41,824 bases of DNA from an uncultured Muribaculaceae bacterium (lineage in GTDB: Bacteria; Bacteroidota; Bacteroidia; Bacteroidales; Muribaculaceae), in assembly GCA_910578385.1 (NCBI GenBank), contig CAJTQV010000026.1, positions 1-41,824 on the forward strand, given 5' to 3'. Every line of letters starts with the position of its first letter. The first letter of the stretch is position 1. A program made the translations under genes and the position numbers. Of this stretch, positions 23,757-34,683 are shown piece by piece. A model generated the notes under the pieces. It was not told the origin of the DNA. It did no database searches and worked only from the letters and a program-made list of their open reading frames with translations.

Positions 23757-24584
23757 TTATTTTTTCCTTCTTTCAATGATATACTTCGAAGAGTGCTTCT
23801 TGGGCGAGCGAGTCTTCAGACCCTTTGCGTAGAGACCCGTGCGCGAGCGGGGATGTCCACCCGACTGACGGCCCTCACCACCACCCATCGGGTGGTCTAC
23901 AGGGTTCATTACGACACCTCGGTTGTGCGGACGACGGCCGAGCCAGCGGCTGCGTCCTGCCTTGCCTGAACGCTCAAGAGCGTGGTCGGAGTTGCCGACT
24001 ACGCCGATTGTTGCGCGGCAAGTGAGAAGCACCTTGCGAGTTTCTCCAGAAGGTAATTTGATGATCGCGTAATCACCTTCACGCGAAGTGAGCTGTGCGA
24101 ACGTACCGGCTGAGCGAGCCATGCTCGCGCCCTGACCGGGACGCAGCTCGATACAATGGATAAGAGTACCCACAGGAATCTTGGCGAGGGGGAGGCAGTT
24201 ACCTACCTCGGGTGCCACGTCGGCACCGCTCATCACCACCTGACCTACCTCAAGGCCGTTGGGGGCGATGATATAAGCCTTCGATCCGTCTGTGTAGTAC
24301 AACAGCGCGATGCGTGCCGAGCGGTTGGGATCGTACTCGATGCTCTTTACCGTTGCGGGCACGTTATCGTTGATTCTCTTGAAGTCGATGAGACGCAATT
24401 TTCTCTTATGGCCGCCGCCACGGTAGCGGGTCGAGAGGTGACCCGAAGAGTTACGGCCACCGGTCGAGCGTTTGCCGACTGTAAGAGACTTTTCTGGTGT
24501 GGTAGCAGTGATTTGTCCTTTGAACACACCAATAACCTTGTGTCTTTGCCCAGGCGTAGTGGGCTTGAATTTTCTTACTGCCAT
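23757..24584 (-). CDS. rplB: 50S ribosomal protein L2
   Basis: Large 50S protein essential for peptidyl-transferase centre assembly and subunit joining. VGKRSTGGRNSSGHLSTRYRGGGHKRK and the C-terminal RGVVMNPVDHPMGGGEGRQSGGHP motif, with its conserved histidine, are present. 275 aa. It follows rplW by 6 nt. Confidence 0.98.
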   Translation of the reverse strand: MAVRKFKPTTPGQRHKVIGVFKGQITATTPEKSLTVGKRSTGGRNSSGHLSTRYRGGGHKRKLRLIDFKRINDNVPATVKSIEYDPNRSARIALLYYTDGSKAYIIAPNGLEVGQVVMSGADVAPEVGNCLPLAKIPVGTLIHCIELRPGQGASMARSAGTFAQLTSREGDYAIIKLPSGETRKVLLTCRATIGVVGNSDHALERSGKAGRSRWLGRRPHNRGVVMNPVDHPMGGGEGRQSGGHPRSRTGLYAKGLKTRSPKKHSSKYIIERRKK

Positions 24585-24590
24585 TTCTTT

Positions 24591-24881
24591 TTAGATGTTG
24601 CTGTAATAGTCAATCTTCTGTCCTTCTGCCACTGTGACATATGCTTTCTTGAAGGCATCGCGGCGACCGCGGATGAGACCACCCTTGGTGTAACGCTGTT
24701 TGCGCTTGCCGGCATAGTTGGCGATGTTGACTCTGACAACGCGCACGTTGTAGAGCTTCTCCACGATATCCTTGATCTGGAACTTGTTGGCGTCCGGAGA
24801 TACTGCGAAGACGTAGCAATTCTGCTTCTCGCTGTAGGCCGTAGCCTTTTCAGTCACGATCGGTTTGATTTGAATATCCAT
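24591..24881 (-). CDS. rplW: 50S ribosomal protein L23
   Basis: Tunnel-exit docking site for trigger factor and SRP. IKPIVTEKATAYSEKQNCYVFAVSPDANKFQIKDIVEKLYNV is typical. 96 aa. An AAGGAG sequence lies about 9 nt before the ATG, overlapping the rplD stop; such sites are uncommon in this window. Confidence 0.97.
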   Translation of the reverse strand: MDIQIKPIVTEKATAYSEKQNCYVFAVSPDANKFQIKDIVEKLYNVRVVRVNIANYAGKRKQRYTKGGLIRGRRDAFKKAYVTVAEGQKIDYYSNI

Positions 24882-24894
24882 CTGTTATATCTCC

Positions 24895-25530
24895 TTATTT
24901 GTAATCGTTAATGATGCCAACGCTGTCCTCGGTCATGAGAATCGCGTCGGTGTTGAGCACCGTGAATGCGTTGAGGTCCTTTGCCTGGGCCATGAGTGCG
25001 TTGGGCACGTTGCGTACCGAAAGAAGCACGTTCTGGTCCTGGCCTGCGAACACGAGGAGAACCTTCTTGTCGTCGAGCTTGAAGCTGCGTGCGATCTCGA
25101 GGTAGCTCTTTGTGCGCGGAGTCTCGAATGTGAAGTTCTCCACTACGAAGATTTTCTTGTCGTTCATGCGAGAAGTCAGAGCTATCTTGCGTGCCAGACC
25201 TTTCATCTTCTTGTTGAGCTTGGTGCGATAGTCACGGGGACGGGGACCGAACACGCGACCACCATGGTACAGGAGCGGAGAGTTGAGGTCACCGCGACGT
25301 GCGCCGCCGCCACCTTTCTGACGTCCGATCTTGCGTGTGGAGTATGAAACCTCGCTGCGTTCCTTGCTCTTGTGAGTTCCCTGACGCTGGTTGCCCAGAT
25401 ACTGTTTGATGTCGAGATAGAGAGTGTGCTCCGCATTGCCCTTTTCGAGGTCACGTGCGAAAACGTCGTCGTTCAGAGTGACCTTGCGGCCTGTATCCTC
25501 ACCTTTGATGTTATAAACTGCTACTTCCAT
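24895..25530 (-). CDS. rplD: 50S ribosomal protein L4
   Basis: 50S tunnel protein and, in E. coli, autogenous regulator of the S10 operon. RSEVSYSTRKIGRQKGGGGARRGDLNSPLLYHGGRVFGPRPRDY is the tunnel-loop region. 211 aa. It begins directly at the end of rplC with no intervening nucleotides. Confidence 0.98.
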   Translation of the reverse strand: MEVAVYNIKGEDTGRKVTLNDDVFARDLEKGNAEHTLYLDIKQYLGNQRQGTHKSKERSEVSYSTRKIGRQKGGGGARRGDLNSPLLYHGGRVFGPRPRDYRTKLNKKMKGLARKIALTSRMNDKKIFVVENFTFETPRTKSYLEIARSFKLDDKKVLLVFAGQDQNVLLSVRNVPNALMAQAKDLNAFTVLNTDAILMTEDSVGIINDYK

Positions 25531-26148
25531 TTACTTCTCAACAATTACGATTGAACCTTTAGGTCCGGGAACGGAACCCTTAATCATTAACAGATTGTGC
25601 TCGGGAAGCACTTTGATCACCTGGAGATTCTGGACAGTGACACGCTCGTTGCCCATCTGGCCGGCCATGCGGAGACCCTTGAACACCTTTGCGGGATACG
25701 AGCAGGCACCGATTGAACCGGGTGCGCGGAGACGGTTGTGCTGACCATGGGTCTTCTGACCTACGCCACCGAAGCCATGACGTTTTACAACGCCCTGGAA
25801 ACCTTTACCCTTGGATGTGCCGACAACGTCGACGAAACCACCCTCCTGGAAGAGGTCCACAGTCAGTGTCTCGCCCAAGGCAGGTACTGTCTCGAACGAT
25901 TTGAACTCGGCCAAGTGTCTCTGGGGAGCTACACCAGCTTTCTTGAAGTGACCGGCCATAGGCTGGGTGGTGTGCTTCTCCTTTGCTTCCTGGAAGCCCA
26001 CCTGAACGGCTGCGTAGCCGTCGGTCTCAACAGTCTTGATCTGGGTAACCACACAAGGACCTACTTCGATAACAGTGCACGGAATGTTCTTTCCGTCGGC
26101 ACTGAAAACGGATGTCATTCCGATTTTCTTTCCTAATAATCCTGGCAT
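25531..26148 (-). CDS. rplC: 50S ribosomal protein L3
   Basis: Early 50S assembly protein reaching the peptidyl-transferase centre. LLGKKIGMTSVFSADGKNIPCTVIEVGPC, then GTSKGKGFQGVVKRHGFGG and QKTHGQHNRLRAPGSIGAC, are diagnostic. 205 aa. It follows rpsJ by 49 nt. Confidence 0.98.
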   Translation of the reverse strand: MPGLLGKKIGMTSVFSADGKNIPCTVIEVGPCVVTQIKTVETDGYAAVQVGFQEAKEKHTTQPMAGHFKKAGVAPQRHLAEFKSFETVPALGETLTVDLFQEGGFVDVVGTSKGKGFQGVVKRHGFGGVGQKTHGQHNRLRAPGSIGACSYPAKVFKGLRMAGQMGNERVTVQNLQVIKVLPEHNLLMIKGSVPGPKGSIVIVEK

Positions 26149-26197
26149 TTCTTTTTGTTATTTGTGGTTGTTTGTCTGTTTTCTTTCTTTTGTCCGA

Positions 26198-26503
26198 TTA
26201 CACCTTGATGCTTACGTCAACACCTGAGGGAAGTTCGAGCTTCATGAGAGCGTCGACAGTCTTTGCAGTGCTGCTGTAGATGTCGATGAGACGCTGGTAA
26301 GAAGAGAGCTGGAACTGCTCGCGGCTTTTCTTGTTAACGAATGTCGAACGGTTGACGGTGAAGATACGCTTGTGGGTGGGCAGGGGAATCGGTCCGCTTA
26401 CCACAGCGCCAGTCGACTTAACCGTCTTCACGATCTTCTCTGCCGACTTGTCGACAAGATTGTGATCGTAAGATTTCAATTTGATTCTGATTTTTTGGCT
26501 CAT
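26198..26503 (-). CDS. rpsJ: 30S ribosomal protein S10
   Basis: 30S head protein; its NusE role in transcription antitermination is known in E. coli. SQKIRIKLKSYDHNLVDKSAEKIV, GPIPLPTHKRIFTVNRSTFVNKKSREQF and the ending LELPSGVDVSIKV are diagnostic. 101 aa. It follows fusA by 82 nt with a hairpin in between; tuf, which often lies here, is absent. Confidence 0.98.
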   Translation of the reverse strand: MSQKIRIKLKSYDHNLVDKSAEKIVKTVKSTGAVVSGPIPLPTHKRIFTVNRSTFVNKKSREQFQLSSYQRLIDIYSSTAKTVDALMKLELPSGVDVSIKV

Positions 26504-26541
26504 ATTTTATGTTTGACTTAGAAGCGTTTTTAAACTCCGTC

Positions 26542-26570
26542 ATCCGGAGTCACCCTGTGTGACCCCGGAT
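26542..26570 (-). promoter_or_regulatory. Hairpin in the fusA-rpsJ spacer
   Basis: Minus-strand RNA forms a 12-bp stem (26542-26553 with 26559-26570) with one G-U pair and a 5-nt loop. It is followed by GACGGAGTTTAAAAACG, too short a T-run for a firm terminator call. It may act as an attenuator or as a processing or feedback site before the S10 genes. Confidence 0.5.
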
Positions 26571-26585
26571 CACGGAAAATGTATT

Positions 26586-28709
<2,124 letters not shown>

Positions 28710-28723
28710 TTTGATCGTTCAAT

Positions 28724-29200
28724 TTAAAATCTGAAATGTGCGAAAGCGCGGTTGGCCTCAGCCATGCGGTGCATATCCTCTTTTCTCTTGAATGCGCCAC
28801 CCTGGTCGTTGAACGCGTCAACAATCTCGGCTGCGAGCTTGTCGGCCATAGTCTTGCCGCCGCGCTTACGTGCGTAGTTGATGAGATTTTTCATTGATAT
28901 CGACTCCTTGCGGTCGCCGCGGATCTCTGTAGGAACCTGGAAAGTGGCGCCACCGACACGGCGGGACTTCACCTCCACCTGGGGAGTTACGTTCTCAAGA
29001 GCCTGCTTCCAGATCTCGAGTGCAGATTTCTCCTCGTTGGGCATCTTGGCCTTCACGGTCTCCAATGCGGTGTAGAAGATAGTGTACGACGTGTTCTTCT
29101 TGCCATCATACATTAGATGATTGACGAACTTTGTAACCTTCACGTCGTGGAAAACGGGATCCGGAAGGATCACCCTTTTCTTAGGCTTTGCTTTTCTCAT
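28724..29200 (-). CDS. rpsG: 30S ribosomal protein S7
   Basis: Primary binder of the 16S rRNA 3' domain and, in E. coli, repressor of the str operon. MRKAKPKKRVILPDPVFHD, PQVEVKSRRVGGATFQVPTEIR and the ending HRMAEANRAFAHFRF are diagnostic. 158 aa. A 145-nt spacer separates it from rpsL. Confidence 0.98.
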   Translation of the reverse strand: MRKAKPKKRVILPDPVFHDVKVTKFVNHLMYDGKKNTSYTIFYTALETVKAKMPNEEKSALEIWKQALENVTPQVEVKSRRVGGATFQVPTEIRGDRKESISMKNLINYARKRGGKTMADKLAAEIVDAFNDQGGAFKRKEDMHRMAEANRAFAHFRF

Positions 29201-29345
29201 TTTTGAGTAGTCTTGTTTAATGTTTTGATTTCGGCTGCTTTTGCAATCTTCAACTCGGCTCTCTTGCCGGGTTTACTCAACCATTAGCCATCCAATAAAT
29301 CAAAAACGTTTGTTGTTTTGATTGATTTGTAAGAAGCTGCTTTTA
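29201..29345 (-). promoter_or_regulatory. rpsL-rpsG intercistronic spacer with inverted repeat
   Basis: This 145-nt spacer contains an inverted repeat with arms at about 29298-29307 and 29315-29323 (AATCAAAAAC against GTTTTGATT, one bulge). In E. coli the S12-S7 intercistronic region is the target of S7 feedback; whether this spacer plays that part is unknown. No promoter match was found. Confidence 0.4.
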
Positions 29346-29729
29346 TTATTTCTTAGCTGCTTTAGGACGCTTTGCTCCGTACTTGGAACGACGCTGGGTA
29401 CGACCCTGTACGCCGGCAGTATCAAGAGTACCGCGCACGATGTGATAACGCACACCGGGGAGGTCTTTCACACGGCCGCCGCGCACCATCACGATGGAGT
29501 GCTCCTGCAGATTGTGTCCTTCTCCGGGAATGTAGCTGTTGACCTCCTTACCGTTGGTGAGGCGCACACGAGCCACTTTTCTCATTGCCGAGTTAGGCTT
29601 CTTGGGGGTGGTGGTGTAGACACGCACACACACGCCGCGACGCTGAGGACACGAATCCAAGGCCGGCGATTTGCTCTTGTCTTTCAGAACGGTCCGCCCT
29701 TTTCTTACTAATTGCTGAATTGTAGGCAT
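29346..29729 (-). CDS. rpsL: 30S ribosomal protein S12
   Basis: Decoding-site protein. MPTIQQLVRKGRTVLKDKS, TTTPKKPNSAMRKVARVRLTNG and KDLPGVRYHIVRGTLDT are present. The lysines at the two classical streptomycin-resistance positions, in PKKPNS and in KDLPGVRYH, are wild type. 127 aa. It is the first gene of the 33-gene cluster. Confidence 0.98.
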   Translation of the reverse strand: MPTIQQLVRKGRTVLKDKSKSPALDSCPQRRGVCVRVYTTTPKKPNSAMRKVARVRLTNGKEVNSYIPGEGHNLQEHSIVMVRGGRVKDLPGVRYHIVRGTLDTAGVQGRTQRRSKYGAKRPKAAKK

Positions 29730-29809
29730 TCTTTGTCTGTTTTTATTTTATGTTTTTACAGTTGTTTTCAGTTTTGCGCAAGACATCCAAAGCCATACAT
29801 ATAACGCAC

Positions 29810-29838
29810 GCCAAACAATTGAATCACAATTGTTTAGC
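29810..29838 (-). promoter_or_regulatory. Hairpin in the rpsL leader
   Basis: Arms 29810-29821 and 29827-29838 pair over 12 bp around a 5-nt loop; the single non-Watson-Crick position is a U-G pair in minus-strand RNA. It lies in the ~139-nt leader between the predicted start of transcription and rpsL. Confidence 0.55.
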
Positions 29839-29874
29839 CTGCGCCCGACGGCTTAAATGCCTCGAAAAGCGTTG

Positions 29875-29906
29875 CAAAGATACAAAAAATCAGCCGCTTA
29901 CGCAAA
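29875..29906 (-). promoter_or_regulatory. Promoter of the ribosomal protein cluster
   Basis: On the minus strand the -33 TTTG (29903-29906), a 20-nt spacer and the -7 TATCTTTG (29875-29882) match the Bacteroidetes consensus exactly. Transcription would start near 29868. This is the only strong promoter seen for the 33-gene cluster. Confidence 0.85.
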
Positions 29907-30011
29907 CTTTTCGCATTTTTTTTGATTCTTTTCTTCTTATTCGCTTTCATCTATGCTCAGGACCCGCACGCTCCTACCCTTTCCGGCCGGTTCACGTGAC
30001 AGCAAAAAAAA

Positions 30012-30039
30012 TCGGGGGATGCCTTGCGACATCCCCCGA
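30012..30039 (-). terminator. Terminator of the 1531-aa secreted protein gene
   Basis: Perfect 10-bp GC-rich arms (30012-30021 and 30030-30039) with an 8-nt loop, followed on the minus strand by eight T. It isolates the secreted-protein genes from the rpsL promoter. Confidence 0.92.
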
Positions 30040-30078
30040 CGTTGGCTTATGTCCGGACAGGCCGGATTGGATTATTGC

Positions 30079-33000
30079 TTATCGGACCACGAGCTTGCGG
30101 ACGGTGTTGCCGGCCTTGACCACGTAGACGCCGTTGCCGACGGTCACTGTGGTGCGGACCTCGCCGACTCCGTTGAAAAGAACAACTCCGTTTGCCGATG
30201 CAACGCTTACGGGCAGACCCTCGGCGTTGAGAACCACGATGTCGTTACCGTCAACGCTGACGCTTACCGCACCGTCGCCCAAGTTGTTGACACCTGTGCC
30301 GGTGTAAGTGATTACCACCTCGTTAGAAGCTGCGGTCTCACCCTTGTCGGTGTAGACAACAGTCACAACATAAGTGTACTGAGTGCCATCGGTCACATTA
30401 CCGTCAACGAACGAAGTATCCTCTACGAGCTTGTCGTTGATCTTCACACCGTCGCGGTAAACATTGTAACCTGCAATCGAGAGGTCGGCCGTAGAGCTGG
30501 CGGGAGTGTAAGTCACATCGTCAACCATAAGCATAAATGAACCTGAAGCATGACTGCGGATTGCGAAATATTTCGCACCTGCGGGCAGCGTGTAGCTGTA
30601 TTCAGTCCACTCGCCCGGAACTTTATCTACCGTCGAACCTGAAACCTCCACGAAGTCAGCCGTCTCAAGACTTCCGGTCGAATAGTAGACAGTTATTTTC
30701 TCCGGATAAGAAGTCGAATAGCTTCGGGCCCAGAAAGAAATTTCCTGCTCGTCACCTGTCAACTCAGGAGAGATAGCCCATTCATCTGACTGGCCGTCAT
30801 CATAACGGAAGAGGGCGAAGAGATACTTCGAACCGCTGTGAGCCTCATATGTAGCGTTACCGGTAGCCCATGTGATCTCATCATTATCCCAGATCCAGAA
30901 AGAACCGGTAGTCTCTCCGACAGTAATACCCGGAATCTGAAGAGTAGTTCCACTGTTATCCTGGAATCCACCTACAGGCGCTCCATCAACATCGACAAAT
31001 TTCCAGTTTCCATATTCAGCTGCGACACCGTCGGCATCCTCGAAGTCATCGGTTACGGGAACTGCCACACCACCCTCAAGGTTCGGTTCATTCCAAGTGA
31101 GTTTGATACCGTCAGGCTGGCTTGCACCCTTAAGGTCAGTTGCAACAGGCAGTGTCGATACAATCGGAGCTACTGTTACTGTTTGAGTCTGGTTGTTTGC
31201 CATATCCTCATCCTTGGCTGCTACAACCACTGCGTAATATTCAACCGGCTCTGTCGCGATTGCCGACATAGTGCGCTCGAATTTCACGTTGACTGACGCA
31301 GAGGCATCAAGAGCGTCACAGTCCTTGCTTGCAGCAAGTTCACCGTCTGCATAAAGGTCTACCTTGTAAGAATCAACAGGCTGAGCGCCATTGTTCATTA
31401 CCGAAACCTCTACTGTGTAATCCTCGCCGGCCTTCACTTTCGCAGGTGCGGAGATACCATTGGCCTTGAGATCGTATGCAAAGATTGAACCGACCTTGAT
31501 CTGGTCAAGCATAGTGTACACGTACTGTTTGGTAAGACCTGTAATCATGAACTGAATTGTCTTGTTCTCATATGCAGTCAGAGGTACGGTCACCTTGCCC
31601 CAGCCTTCTTCACTTACAAGGTCAGCGACAGCTGCCTTCAAGACCTCGGCATACTCACTCTCGCTTGCACCATCGACAGTTCTTACAGATACGGTTATTT
31701 CATTGGCATCATCGCCACCGATATTGTAAGTATAGAATGTAAGAGCGGCATTTTCCATCTGGTTGAGAGAAACCAGGCCTGAGAAGAATTCGGCACCCGT
31801 GTCAAGATACTGACCCTTGATACCGATGAATCCATTGTCGCCATCGCAAGAACCGACATTCTCGAAATCTTCATCAGAGAACAACGATACGGAACCGCCA
31901 TCGATAGGACGAAGTCCCCAGATATAGCTCAGACTCTTATCTGCAAACGACTCTTCGATGCCGTTGTAAGGCGTGCCGACCGGAATCATGTCAGAGGCAA
32001 CACCTTTACTTTGACCGGCCGCCGAAACCGCGAATACGCCGAGCTGTACAAAGTCTTGCTCTCCGGCCGGAATAGCCTGATAGCTGTAAGAGGTTGATGT
32101 AACACCTTCTGCCAATATATCCATGGAATCGGCATCAACAACCATATATGTCACCTCCCCTGCGGGATAAGCAAGACCGTTGATATCGACTGTAACAGGA
32201 TCCCAGTTCAATACAACCTCACCAACTGTTGAAGTGCGAGCAATAACAACATTAGCAGGAGCAGCCGGAACATTGAAACCGACAAACGCTGTAGCAGTTG
32301 CCTTAAGACCGGCACCATGGTCGTTGTAACCTACAACTGAGTAAGTCACATCTCCACCGTCAGTCATGGTATCATCGAAAGATAGCGACTGACCCGGCTG
32401 CGGATTAGCGAACGTATTCACTACCTCCTCACCACGGAGCAACTCAACCTTTTCAAGCGATGACAGAGTCTCATTGTTCATTGTCACGGTGGGAGCCTTG
32501 AAAGATACATTTGCCTTCAGGGCTCCTGTTGCATCGGGAGTGACAACAAGGTCAGTAGCCAGACCGGGAGCAAGGGTTGACACACCGGCCTCGATTGTGA
32601 TATTGCCAAGATAGAGGTAGAACATATCAGCCTCTGAAACTCCGTGGAAACCTATATAATAGACTCCGTCGGTCTCGGGCATAATCATTTTGTTGAATTC
32701 GACAGGTTCGGAAGATTCAAGGACAACTTTGTCCACAAGTGTCTCTGTCATACCTTCGACGGTTGCTGCCTTACCCATCTTAACCTCAAGCATCTCGGGG
32801 AAAGTAGCACCGTTTGAATGAGCACTGAATGTCAGGTTATAACCCTTGCCACCTTCAAGTTTAACCGGAGCTGTGATCAACCAGTCATCCATGTCCAAAG
32901 CGGAGTTGTAGGCCATTCTTGCCTCACCTTGATAAACTGTCCATACTTTGCCGTCGTCATTAGCGTCAATGACTGTCCAGCCTTCAAGACCGTCGGCTGC

Positions 33001-34674
33001 GAAGTCAGAGGTATAGGGAGGAACAATCGAACCAAGAACTACCGTATTCGTTCTTGCAGGCGCAGAAACCATGTCGCCACAAACAACCTCTACCGTGTAA
33101 TAGTAAGATGTGAGTGAAGCCGGCTCTGCCACCGCCTCGGTAAATGTAGTTGTGGTAAGTCCCGAAGCTGCCACCGAACCGTCGGCACGCTTAACAGTAT
33201 AAGTAAGGTTGTCGAGGTCGATATAACCGCCGTTAACAGATCCGGTAACAGCATTCCATGTCACCTCCATATTGCCGTTGACATATGCAAGCGAAGCCTT
33301 GGTTGCCTCAGGAGTATCGGCACCTACCCAAATATTCTTAACCTTGGTTTTCGGGCCATCACCTACTGAGTTTGTTGCATAGACCGTAAATGTGTACATA
33401 CCCGCACCCTTAGAGGTAAGGTCAAGATTAAAGAGCACCTGCTCGCCGTAATCAACATTATTGATATTGGCCAGATTCTCACCATCGACATCAACATGCA
33501 GGTTAACCTTACCGGTACCGGCGGTTCCGTCAAACAGCGTTGCGGGAGCTGTGACATACATGAAGCCTTCGAGAGAAGCACCGTTGAAAATGGTATTTGT
33601 CACCTCACACTCACCCGGAGCCTTGTCTGCGGCGGCGGGAGCGGGAATCACGAGACCCATAACCTCATCGTTATACTGAAGCTGATAGAGAAGTGTCGCA
33701 GCACCAGTCGCAAGGTTCACCTCATACATATATCCGTTCTCATCGGCGGGACATACGTTCCAATACATCTTGCCGCTCTTATGGTCTATTGCAGAGCTTG
33801 ACAAGTACTGGGGAGCTACTCCGGTCTCTCCGACTTTAGTCACGGCACCGGTGGTCTTGTCTATCTTGTTGAGTGCAGAAGCGAGCACCACAAAACTTTC
33901 ATCCTGAGTCTCGCCCTCGTATGAAATGCCGTAGAGCTGCCCCGAAGCATCGAATGCAATAGAGTTCCAGTTGCCACCGAGCGGAGCGATAGCGGTTGCT
34001 GAGATACCGTCGAGACTCAGATCGATTTTCGTGAGCTGGCGCCCGTCACCGGCGGCATTATAGGTTATTCCGTAAACCTGCTGAGTGGTGGGATCGAGAG
34101 CGTAGGTGCCGATTACCTGAAGATCCGTGGAATCGAATGAACCCAGCTCATCACCCGACTCAAAATCATAAGCGGTTGTGGTTATGAACATCATGCCAAA
34201 GAAAGAAAAATAGTTGGTGGCATAATAGACATCGTCCACACATACGGCACCTCCATTGGCATTGGGACCTGCATATACCATAGTAGCCGCTCCGGCTGAC
34301 TTAGGCATTTCGTATAGTCCTGCTACAGCTTCATCGCTGTTGAACTGGTCGTTGTAGATTACAGAACCATACATTTCGGGGAGGTTTGCAGCCTCATAAC
34401 GAGGTGCATTCGCGTTCTGGCGTGGAGCCGCTGTCAAAGGACCACGCTTCGCACTTGTGAACGGACCTGACGCCTTGCGCGAGGTCTGGAAGTGCATCTT
34501 CGATCCGTTTTTGTTTACGGACCGCATCTGTTTTGACTCTGCCTTTGCGGCAACAGTGTTCTGAACTCTTGTTCCCGAAGCACCGGCCTTCTTAGCCATC
34601 TGTGCCATGACCGGGGTCGCTACCGTCGCTGCCATAAGCGCGGTCGAGACGATTCTGGATAGAACTTTTTTCAT
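30079..34674 (-). CDS. Large secreted multidomain protein with choice-of-anchor J/cleaved-adhesin modules and T9SS sorting tail
   Basis: 1531 aa. A signal peptide ends near VMAQ (about 25). A basic, Ala/Ser-rich linker follows (to ~100). Residues about 100-350 form a repetitive beta region (GSVIY..., TAYDFESGDELG, ALNKIDKTTGAVTKVG) that resembles a propeller. Then come fibronectin type III-like segments and a choice-of-anchor J/cleaved-adhesin-like module (~550-695; FAADGLEGWTVIDANDDG, DDWLITAPVKL). Next are a fibronectin-like module, a second adhesin-like module (~905-1065), a CARDB-like module (~1067-1165) and a third adhesin-like module (~1208-1390; GNWKFVDVDG, DEWAISPEL, MLMVDDVTY). The last ~75 residues (VLNAEGLPVSVASANG...GVYVVKAGNTVRKLVVR) fit a type A T9SS sorting domain. 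A cell-surface or secreted role is inferred; the ligand is unknown. It is a paralog of the gene at 38303-41575. Confidence 0.85.
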   Translation of the reverse strand: MKKVLSRIVSTALMAATVATPVMAQMAKKAGASGTRVQNTVAAKAESKQMRSVNKNGSKMHFQTSRKASGPFTSAKRGPLTAAPRQNANAPRYEAANLPEMYGSVIYNDQFNSDEAVAGLYEMPKSAGAATMVYAGPNANGGAVCVDDVYYATNYFSFFGMMFITTTAYDFESGDELGSFDSTDLQVIGTYALDPTTQQVYGITYNAAGDGRQLTKIDLSLDGISATAIAPLGGNWNSIAFDASGQLYGISYEGETQDESFVVLASALNKIDKTTGAVTKVGETGVAPQYLSSSAIDHKSGKMYWNVCPADENGYMYEVNLATGAATLLYQLQYNDEVMGLVIPAPAAADKAPGECEVTNTIFNGASLEGFMYVTAPATLFDGTAGTGKVNLHVDVDGENLANINNVDYGEQVLFNLDLTSKGAGMYTFTVYATNSVGDGPKTKVKNIWVGADTPEATKASLAYVNGNMEVTWNAVTGSVNGGYIDLDNLTYTVKRADGSVAASGLTTTTFTEAVAEPASLTSYYYTVEVVCGDMVSAPARTNTVVLGSIVPPYTSDFAADGLEGWTVIDANDDGKVWTVYQGEARMAYNSALDMDDWLITAPVKLEGGKGYNLTFSAHSNGATFPEMLEVKMGKAATVEGMTETLVDKVVLESSEPVEFNKMIMPETDGVYYIGFHGVSEADMFYLYLGNITIEAGVSTLAPGLATDLVVTPDATGALKANVSFKAPTVTMNNETLSSLEKVELLRGEEVVNTFANPQPGQSLSFDDTMTDGGDVTYSVVGYNDHGAGLKATATAFVGFNVPAAPANVVIARTSTVGEVVLNWDPVTVDINGLAYPAGEVTYMVVDADSMDILAEGVTSTSYSYQAIPAGEQDFVQLGVFAVSAAGQSKGVASDMIPVGTPYNGIEESFADKSLSYIWGLRPIDGGSVSLFSDEDFENVGSCDGDNGFIGIKGQYLDTGAEFFSGLVSLNQMENAALTFYTYNIGGDDANEITVSVRTVDGASESEYAEVLKAAVADLVSEEGWGKVTVPLTAYENKTIQFMITGLTKQYVYTMLDQIKVGSIFAYDLKANGISAPAKVKAGEDYTVEVSVMNNGAQPVDSYKVDLYADGELAASKDCDALDASASVNVKFERTMSAIATEPVEYYAVVVAAKDEDMANNQTQTVTVAPIVSTLPVATDLKGASQPDGIKLTWNEPNLEGGVAVPVTDDFEDADGVAAEYGNWKFVDVDGAPVGGFQDNSGTTLQIPGITVGETTGSFWIWDNDEITWATGNATYEAHSGSKYLFALFRYDDGQSDEWAISPELTGDEQEISFWARSYSTSYPEKITVYYSTGSLETADFVEVSGSTVDKVPGEWTEYSYTLPAGAKYFAIRSHASGSFMLMVDDVTYTPASSTADLSIAGYNVYRDGVKINDKLVEDTSFVDGNVTDGTQYTYVVTVVYTDKGETAASNEVVITYTGTGVNNLGDGAVSVSVDGNDIVVLNAEGLPVSVASANGVVLFNGVGEVRTTVTVGNGVYVVKAGNTVRKLVVR

Positions 34675-34683
34675 GTTGTTTAA

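Noticed and set aside
26504..26585. A missing or broken tuf gene between fusA and rpsJ
   Set aside because: No trace of EF-Tu coding sequence is seen in the 82-nt gap; tuf is commonly located elsewhere in Bacteroidetes.
29750..30127. Open frames on the plus strand between rpsL and the secreted-protein gene
   Set aside because: They run through a promoter and a terminator on the minus strand and have no domain signal.
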